DNA from: Cryptomeria japonica
Taxonomy: Eukaryota > Streptophyta > Pinopsida > Cupressales > Cupressaceae
DNA: 64,000 nt
Reading direction: 5' to 3'
Assembly (NCBI RefSeq): GCF_030272615.1
Contig: NC_081407.1
Coordinates: 440,293,213 to 440,357,212 of the forward strand
The notes under the pieces are model-generated. The model was given only the letters and a program-made list of their open reading frames with translations, did not search any database and was not told the DNA's origin. This document shows positions 56,552 through 64,000 of this stretch, piece by piece (the stretch's first letter is position 1; every line of letters begins with the position of its first letter). The position numbers and the translations under genes were made by a program.

Positions 56552-59500
56552 TGTGAGGCCCCACCCCGACCCAATCTAACATTTCAATGGTTTTTATGAT
56601 GAGACTATTATGGATGCTTTATTTTTTTATGCATTATGGATTTAGAACTTATATGATTCCATGATTTGGATAACATTGCTATATGTTGATGTTTTATTTA
56701 TATGCTTTATGATATAGAACACTACATGATTTTTGAATAGGATGAATTTGCGGTGATAAATGTCGTTATTGAATTTGTAGGAATTTACTATGATAATAGA
56801 AATATGATGTATGTTTAAGTGTGGATCAAAATTATGAGAATTAGGATGAATTGCTTTTGTGAAATTGCTTGGATATAAGATGTATTAAATTGTTCAGATG
56901 TGAGTTGTATGCAAGTGATGATGTGTATTATTATTCTTTTGATTTATATTATATGAAGTTATTTGAAGTTACTAATGTGTAAATTGAGATGCGTAGGAAG
57001 TTATCCATGTGACCATGGAAATATTACGGAGAACCAAAACTAGACCTATGTATGTTCGTAAAGCTAGGGATTGTCTATTTGGAGAGACAACACCCCATTT
57101 GTGTTGTATTTTATTCATAACAATAAATGATGCATGTGTGTTAAGTGTTATTTAATTGGTTTATGTAAAATCCACAAGAGACGATTTCGTGTATAAATGT
57201 GTAAAAGTATTTTCTTTGTGTCACTTGACACATGTGTGGATTTATGTTTGAAGTTTTAAATTTGTCTCTTGGTGGGAATTGTTTAACTATAGTCTTTTTC
57301 AATTAATGTAATGAGATTCCATAAATGCCTTGGGTAAAGAATCTTTGGGATGGTCAACATAGGTTTGACCCGAAAATAAACTTCAGAGGGGTTAAAAAAG
57401 GGTTAAATGGGCACCTAAGGGTAGTTTAATAGGGTTTCCTAAAGCCCATAAGGTATACCTAAAGGTTAGGGGTAATTTAAGGCAAGTTTCTACTCCCATG
57501 TGACCTTTTGGACATCCTATAAATTGACTTTTCTAAGTTGTGCAAAAATTGAAATTAGAAGACTTGAACCTAGTTGTAAACCTTCCTTTTCAAATGAGAG
57601 TTCCCTTTCCCATTTTACCTTACCTTCCTTTTTAATTTTTAGAAATTTGTGAGAACTCTCACAATGGGCTTCTTAAGCAAGAATTAGAAAGTTTGTGGGT
57701 AATCACCCACTCTCCATTTTTGGAGGCAAAAGAATTTTGAAAAGAATAAGCTAGATTGTTGAATAGAGAATTTTGCTAAGGGTAGAAAGAGAAGAACTGT
57801 GGAATTGGGCTGCTCATCCTCAACAAAACTAACCTACCTTTGGGCAGATTAAGGTTGGTTGTATTCTTCTTATAATGGATTTCTTATTGCATGTGTTGAA
57901 AGTAATGTTTGTGTAACAGATTTGTTTCCATGCATGTTCTCTTGGAAATTTATTTGATATTTGTTTTTTTATACATTGTATGTGTGTTTGGGAGTAATCA
58001 AGATCTCGTACTCTTAGGAGAGAGGAGGATCTTGTGGGTGGTAGAAGTGATAGCCCTCGAGTGAGAGACTCTCATTAAGAGAGCGATCACAAGGGATTTT
58101 GTGTGACCCTTGCTGCATGGCTTGTTTATGCATTGGGGGTCATAAGGAGGGAAATAAGGCATGAAAGCTTTGGGGGGCATAAGGAATAAGGGGTTGCTAT
58201 ACTTGATGTATTTGGTTTGCCATGAGGTGGCTACATGTTTTTCCATACTTGCAGTTCTCCTCAGGGTACTTGGTCCACTACCACCCTTAAAAAGGTCAAC
58301 ACAATGTGTGGTGCAGTGTAGCTTGGGTTGGGATGTGTTTTAGTTTGTGTGTATTTTGTCTTTTGTGTTTGCATGTTTGTTACCTATCTAGGACTTGGTT
58401 CTTCGAGCTCGGGGGTGGCTACCAGTTAGCCTAGGATAGGAGGTGAGCACTCCATGGTCATATCCTTGATCTTATTTGCAGGTTGTTGAAAGAAAGGGAT
58501 TAGGACAAGTGGAAAAATTCGATGGAGTTAATTGTTGCAGAATCCATTTGGAAATATGTTACTTTTATGTTTTAAATTGACCTCATTATAAAAGTTGAGT
58601 GACCTATTTGTAAAATGACTATAGTGTTTTTTAAAGTAATTCCTAGAAATGTAATAGTTATTTGTTATATTGCAAAAGATGAAATGAATGATTCTGGAAC
58701 AGTTTTCTAAAGTTTTGTTTTCTGAATTTAATTATTGTTGAGTATATTAATAATGTGGGAAGCAACTAAATTTATTTTACCCCTTTATGCATGTGAAATA
58801 AATCTAGGAAATAAAGAAAGGAATTAATGGTTGTATGCATGTTGATTTGAATAAAAATATTGCAGTTTAATTTCCTAATTTCATGATTTAAGTTTAAGGA
58901 TTCTAGATAATTATAGTTGCAGAAAATAAAATCACATATATAATTGCAGAAATAAAACCTAAAGTAGTTATAATTATTTCTATGGTTTTAATTTAATAAA
59001 TTCTGGATTTATTAAGTTGTTAAATTTATCGATTTCTGGGATTTACTTAGTTGCAGAAATATAAATCTAGAGTAAATAGTTATTCGATTTAAATAAATTC
59101 ATAGTGCTATAGTTGTTGTTTTATGTTTAATAAATTTTGTTAATTACTTTTGTTGCAGAAAGTAGATCTAGAGTTAAATAGGCTATCTACTTTAAATAAA
59201 ACAATATTTAAATAGTATGTTGTATAAATTTATTTAAATCTGCCATTATTTAATTGCAGGGAATAAACCTATGGCTATATATCTTATCTCATATTTTACC
59301 AAACTCGTATTCAAACCTAAATTAATAAACATTGATCAAAATCTGGATATTTAAATTAATCTATCTAAGGTTTTCAAAAAATATATATTTATAACTATAA
59401 TATATATTTGCAAAGTAAATTTGGCCAAAACATTATGCATTTAATATATAAAAATATATATACATATATTTATATATATAAATATATATATATATAAATA

Positions 59501-60685
59501 TACAGATATATATTATAAATATAAAAAAAGAAAAAAAAAAAATTTTTAAATGCAAAGGAAAAAGGGGGGGGCGCAAACCGGGGCCTCGCCCGCGCAAGGC
59601 ACGCAGACGCTATGTGGGCCGAGTCCATCATAGAGGCCGCAGCCTCTGTGCGGGCCGCAACTCTCACAGGGGCTTGCGGCTCCCTGTGCAAACCGCGCTC
59701 CGCACCAGTGGGTCATGGCCACTGTACGAGCCGCGACACACATAATGGCCAAAGCCACTGTGTGGGCTGCAACCCCCACAATGGGGCGACCCACTAGGAT
59801 ACGTTGCCTCCGCCCAACCACCATGGCTGCCGGCACAAATCGTCCATTCGGCCCTGCATGCAAACTCAAATCAAAATAAAATATTAAACTCTTGGGTATT
59901 AATATAAAAATGATAAAATACAAATGTAAAGAGTATTATATAATGCAAGATCCCTGGTTAGGGTTTGCATGGTTTGGTCTTAATAAATTTGGAAAGAAAA
60001 CATTATATTGGTTAAATATATATATTTCAATATATGTGTTTATATATATAATTATAATTATTTATATACACATATATGTAAATAAGATTAGAAAATTGTA
60101 GTTAAAGAATAAAGCATGTCTATAGGATTAAATATTTATTTAGTGTAGTTTTTTTTTTTCAAGTGGGCAAACATTATTTATTTAATCAACCTAAGGGTAT
60201 TTCAATAAATAGTAATTTAATTATCTTATGTGGATATAGGTTTTGAAATTTAAAACCTATGGGACGTTTTTCGTCATGGGCTTAATTATATCTTAGTTAA
60301 ATTAATTTGAGCACATCTTAAGTATGGATTAAATTGGATTAATTTAAGTATATTTTAATTATGGACTAAATAGATGCTAGAAGAATAATTTTAATTAGCT
60401 TTCTAAAAATCAATTAATAGCTATCCGTGATTAATTTTGCTCGTGTCAATTAATTATCTAATTTAATTGACTTATTAAATTCGAGTAGACAATAAAACCA
60501 TTCAATTGGAATTCCACCTTTAATCTTATTTAATTTCTAAATATTTGATCTAGTAAATAAAGCTAATCCAAACATAGTTAAGACAAAACATGTTGTAGCA
60601 TTTTATATTTGTCGATTTAATGCTCTTAACAGTTATGTTTTAAAAAAAAAAATTCCCGTTCTTGCCCTAAATTTTGGGCATGACA
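56552..60685 (+). repeat. Chromo-2 3' LTR
   Basis: 4134 bp, same ends as the 5' LTR; followed by CAAAG (60686-60690). GC island at 59565-59850 and AT tract at 59375-59550. Confidence 0.95.
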
Positions 60686-60690
60686 CAAAG

Positions 60691-60960
60691 AATTCATCAA
60701 TATTATCATGGTAGTATATCAAGATGATTTGACATGCTTTTCTAAAAGGGCGGATGACCACTATGGACACTTAGAATAGGTTTTTAGTAAAGCTCTTGAA
60801 TATGATATTTCCTTAAATCCAAAGAAGTGTCATTTTGATGTTACTGAGGGAAGCTGCTAGGGCATATTGTCTCTAAAGAAGGGGTAAGAATAGACCCTGA
60901 AAGAATTGAGGCTATAAACAATGTGCCTGAGCTGAAGAATGTTAAAGGTATCCAATCTTT
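60691..60960 (+). pseudogene. pol: Ogre-like reverse transcriptase, second part
   Basis: Reading resumes in phase with the codon broken by the target duplication: EFINIIMVVYQDDLTCFS, with YQDD at 60727-60738 as catalytic motif, then ADDHYGHLE, TAG, and ISLNPKKCHF. A one-base loss near 60852 shifts to the frame of LLGHIVSKEGVRIDP. Without the insert the reverse transcriptase would be nearly complete. Confidence 0.85.
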
Positions 60961-61600
60961 CTTGGGCAAAGTAAATTTTGTTAGAAGATTTATTGCAAAT
61001 TTTGCAGAGATAGTCAAGCCCATTGTTAAATTGCTTAAGAAGGATACAAAGTTCTGCTGGAGTGAAGAAGCTTTGAAGGCTTTTGATGAAATCAAAAGGG
61101 CTATTTAGAAGGCACCAGTGTTGAAGTCCCCTGACTATAGTAAGTCTTTCTATTTGTTTTCTTTTGCTTCATATCACACAGTGGCTGCAGTTCTTTTATA
61201 AAAAGATAATGAAGGATATGAACATCCCATAGCTTTTTATAGCAAATCCTTGTAAGCTGCAGAATTAAAATATGAAATCATGGAGAAGCAAGCATATGCT
61301 TTGGTTAAGGTTGTTAAAGCATTTAGGCCATATCTTTTAAATGCACAAGTGACTGCTTATGTACCACATGTGGTTGTCAAAGACATTTTGTCTCAGTCTC
61401 AAGTCACGGGTAAAAGATGTAGATGGATAACCAGAATCCAGGAATTTGATTTAGAAATTAAGATCACTAAATTGGTGAGAGGTTTAGGCCTTGTAAAGCT
61501 TATGGCTGAATCAAACCTTCTTGATGTTGAAGTAAATAATGTTGAAGTTGAGAACATCCTAGTCACTAGTATTGAGACACAACCCTGATATTCAAAAATA
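60961..61600 (+). pseudogene. pol: Ogre-like Gypsy RNase H
   Basis: Connection LGKVNFVRRFIANFAEIVKP (60962-61021), then FYLFSFASYHTVAAVLL (61148-61198), PIAFYSKSL and EKQAYALVKVVKAFRPYL (61283-61336). The Asp usual after FAS is Tyr here. Stops are TAG at 61106, TAA at 61199 and TAA at 61253. Its weak active site would fit reliance on the archaeal-type RNase H upstream. Confidence 0.8.
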
Positions 61601-62841
61601 GTGCATTTTTTAAGAGATGCAACATTTTTAGAAGGAATGACCCATAACCAAAGGAGAACTCTGAAGTTGAAGTCACAGAAATATGTCCTCATTTAGGGTG
61701 ACCTGTTTTGGCATAATAGAGATGGGGCATTGCTAATGTGTTTGGATAAATCCCAAGCTAAGAGAGTGTTAACTGAAATGCACGATGGAGTGTGTGGAGG
61801 TCATTATTCTGCTAAGACAACAGCTGGTAAGATTGTCCAGGCTAGTTATTATTGGCCTACTCTATTTAAAGATGATCATGAGCATGTCCGGAGATGTGAC
61901 CCATACCAAAAGTTTTCATCAAAGTTGAAGTATGAGGGAGCTTTACCCCTCAACCCAGTCACAGTGGAAGCCCCTTTTGTCCAATGGGGCATTGATTTTA
62001 TTGGAGAAATCATTGAGAAATAAGGAAGAGGTCATAGGTGGATTATAGTAGCTATTGATTATTTTACCAAATGGATTGAAGCTATACCCACTAGGAGAGC
62101 CACAAGTAAGATTGTTATTAACTTCTTGATGGATAATGTCATAACCAGGTTTGGTGTTCCTGTGAAATTAGTGATGGATAATGCCATGAGTTTCAGATCA
62201 GAAGAGTTTGTTGAATTTTGCACTAGTCATGGGATAATTATGTCATACTCTTCACCATACCATCGTCAGGGTAATGGGCAAGCTGAATCAAGAAATAAAA
62301 GCCTTTTGAACATTATTAAGAAAATCTTGGAGGAAAATAAAAGGTCTTGGGACTAGAAGTTGAAATTAGCCCTTTGGGCAGATAGGGTTATTGTAAAGAG
62401 AGAAATTAGTGTCTCACCTTTTGAGTTGGTCTATGGTATGCAATCTAGGGTGCCAGTCAATAATCTTCTTCTAGTATATAAGTTCCTGCAAGCTGAAGAC
62501 ATGGAGTTATCTTAACCTATGGAGGACCAGATGATTCAGATGGTGGAGATAGAAGAAATTAGAACTTTGGCTCACAAGAGGAACTTGAAGATCCAATTAC
62601 AGTCAAAATATCTATTTGACAAAAGGACCTCACTGAGAAAATTTCAAATTGGTGATATGGTTCTTCAGTGGAATGCGAAAGCACAAGATAAGGGAAAACA
62701 CAAAAAATTTGAGTCACTATGGATAGGCCCCTCTGTGGTTTGTGATCTTAATGGAAAGGATTCATATTTTTTGTAGAATATGAATGATAAAGTACAGGAA
62801 TTTCCAGTGCATGGACAATTCCTGAAACATTACTTCTCTTA
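61601..62841 (+). pseudogene. pol: Ogre-like integrase
   Basis: The zinc module has HDGVCGGH (61781-61804) but the second CxxC reads CDPYQ (near 61895), one Cys lost to Tyr. Core: WGIDFIGEI (61985-62011), VMDNAMSFRSEEF (62174-62212) and HRQGNGQAESRNKS (62261-62302), so Asp, Asp and Glu are all kept. C-terminal part: KFQIGDMVLQWNAKAQDKGK and FESLWIGPSVV (62708-62740). Stops are TGA at 61586, TAG at 61694, TAA at 62021, TAG at 62354, TAA at 62513 and TAG at 62774. No chromodomain. The frame ends HYFS at 62841. Confidence 0.87.
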
Positions 62842-62980
62842 ATGTCCATGCACAGTAGGTCTTAGTCTGTACATATTTTGGTTTACTTTTCTTCTTATTT
62901 TTTCTCTTGTTTTGGTCTATTCTCTAGAGAGTTTCTGAATTCTTGTGTTGATCTTGTGATCAACCATCCCCAGTCAGAGC
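62842..62980 (+). other. Spacer between integrase and Ogre-like 3' LTR
   Basis: No gene and no convincing polypurine tract; CCCCAGTCAGAGC lies next to the inferred LTR start. Confidence 0.5.
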
Positions 62981-64000
62981 CGCTATTATCACTATTTAAA
63001 AAATGGATATTCTTGTTCCATAATTGGCTAAAAGTCTGCAAAAAATTGAGTCTGGTATGGCCTTGTTGCCTCTGATTGTCTCAGGTCAGAAAAGGGTTTA
63101 AGGTTTGAGTTCTAACCCTTTTAGTTTTTGAGAAAAACCCTTATGTTCTAATTCTGTGTTACTTTTATCACTTAAAGAAGGGTCGATCTATCATGAGAAG
63201 TGTCCCCCCATTAGTTATTTCCCTAGGTGGTCCCTTAAATTTTTAAATTTATGCATCTTTACTTTACCTTGTTCTAATGATTGTCGGGCCCCATAAGTAT
63301 TGTGCAACTCTTTATTAATCCTACAGTTGTCATTGTTTCGTTAAGCAGAGGTGCTAGCAAGTTAAGTTTCATGAAGTAGCAAAAAACCTTGGTGGGCCCA
63401 ACCAGGTGGATTGACTGTCAGATAAAGGAACTGCATCTTGATTATGATCCAGCGGCTCACGTTGATTCACTAGCCCGAGATGCACATGGTATAAGTTCTG
63501 CAAAACAGCAAAAACACATGGCGGGTCCCAAAGACAAGCGGCTTTCCTTGGTTAAAAGGTGATCAAGTTGGAAAAGGATTGACAGCTCATGTTGATTCGC
63601 AGCCAAAACATGCACGTGTTATACTTATCGTGAAGTAGCAAAAAGGTGGTGGGCCCGAACAAGGTGGTCATAGAAAGGATAAACAACAGGCAAGTTCCTG
63701 AGATCTAATAGCCCACATGTATACACGAAGACAAGATGATCGCAAGTTAGTCATCGCGAAATGGCAAAAGATAGGTGCCAATCACATGAAGGCATGACGT
63801 GGTAGGATAGATGGTGTGTTTCATAGAGTGTAATAGTGACATGTCGTGTACACATGGCTCTAAAGGGTAGTTGAGGGCCCACCTTGGTTCAACCGACAGT
63901 TATGTGGAGAATAGTGAAGCAAAGCACGTGGCGGATTCAAAATGGAACCCGATGGAACTTCTTGGGCAAATGGCCAACTGTCACATGGCATTTGTTAACT
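62981..64000 (+). repeat. Ogre-like 3' LTR, cut by the window end
   Basis: Aligns with 36258-37174 (shared TAAAAAATGGATATTCTTGTTCC-type start, TCCCCCCATTAGTTATTTCC, and the tandem-unit region), with one insertion of about 100 bp near 63570. The start is CG, where TG is expected. Confidence 0.85.

Larger units (their letters stand above)
47457..60685 (+). mobile_element. Full-length chromovirus (Del/Tekay-like) chromo-2
   Basis: 5' LTR 47457-51607, primer site 51611, gag-pol 51776-56541, polypurine tract 56541-56551, 3' LTR 56552-60685. The target duplication CAAAG lies at 47452-47456 and 60686-60690, inside the Ogre-like reverse transcriptase. Domain order gag, protease, reverse transcriptase, RNase H, integrase and C-terminal chromodomain-like segment fits Del/Tekay. 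It is the last insertion in this branch of the nest. About 20 stops and one frameshift make it inactive. Confidence 0.95.
36258..64000 (+). mobile_element. Giant Ogre-like (Tat-clade) Ty3/gypsy element, right end beyond window
   Basis: Sequence at 36258-37174 repeats at 62981-64000, marking two LTRs with about 26.7 kb between starts; without the chromo-2 insert the LTR-to-LTR distance is about 13.5 kb. Order: ORF1 (37941-41567), tRNA-Arg-type primer site (42480), gag, protease, archaeal-type RNase H, reverse transcriptase (interrupted), Gypsy RNase H, integrase, 3' LTR. Extra ORF1, large size and primer type point to Ogre. No clear polypurine tract is seen before 62981, so that boundary is set by alignment only. 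Confidence 0.85.

Noticed and set aside
1-64000. A host gene with introns
   Set aside because: Every long coding stretch could be placed in a retroelement or in the LARD and Ogre-like accessory ORFs; I saw no exon-like conserved segments outside them.

Overview
The window is repeat DNA of a large-genome land plant. I see no host gene, rRNA, tRNA gene or CRISPR array. Almost everything is a nest of decayed LTR retrotransposons. The lineages present (Del/Tekay-like chromoviruses and Tat-clade Ty3/gypsy elements with two RNase H domains) are known from land plants. Giant LTRs, Ogre-like structure and heavy decay would suit a gymnosperm, but that is only a guess.

Layout. 1-2240: minus-strand remnant of a Tat element (end of RNase H, integrase, 3' non-coding part). 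2254-3217: a cluster of about twelve degenerate palindromes that no element explains. From 3402: a chromovirus (chromo-1) with a roughly 4.4 kb 5' LTR (3402-6220 plus 13722-15295), primer-binding site, gag and pol up to about 18355. Its LTR is split by a solo LTR (6221-6284 plus 12987-13716, target duplication GGTTC). That solo LTR is itself split by a complete minus-strand non-autonomous element of the same family (LARD-minus, 6285-12986).

Chromo-1 is broken inside RNase H by a minus-oriented LTR fragment (18356-18767), which is broken by a plus-strand relative of the non-autonomous family (LARD-plus, from 18768). Inside the LARD-plus 5' LTR sits a full-length Tat element (19437-32498, target duplication CTTTC). 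LARD-plus resumes at 32504 and is cut at 36257 by a giant Ogre-like element that runs off the right edge. The Ogre-like reverse transcriptase is split just before its YQDD motif by a second, full-length chromovirus (chromo-2, 47457-60685, 4.1 kb LTRs, target duplication CAAAG). The Ogre-like pol resumes at 60691, and its 3' LTR starts near 62981.

How the parts relate. The two chromoviruses and the Tat and Ogre-like elements once encoded Gag, protease, reverse transcriptase, RNase H and integrase; all now carry stops and frameshifts. The LARD elements have LTRs, tRNA-Met primer sites and polypurine tracts, but encode only a coiled-coil zinc-knuckle Gag-like protein and a second conserved protein of unknown role, so they must have used another element's polymerase. 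The points most worth a second look are the palindrome cluster, the Ogre-like ORF1 that seems to lie inside the LTR, the extra RNase H placed before the reverse transcriptase, and the conserved second protein of the LARD family.
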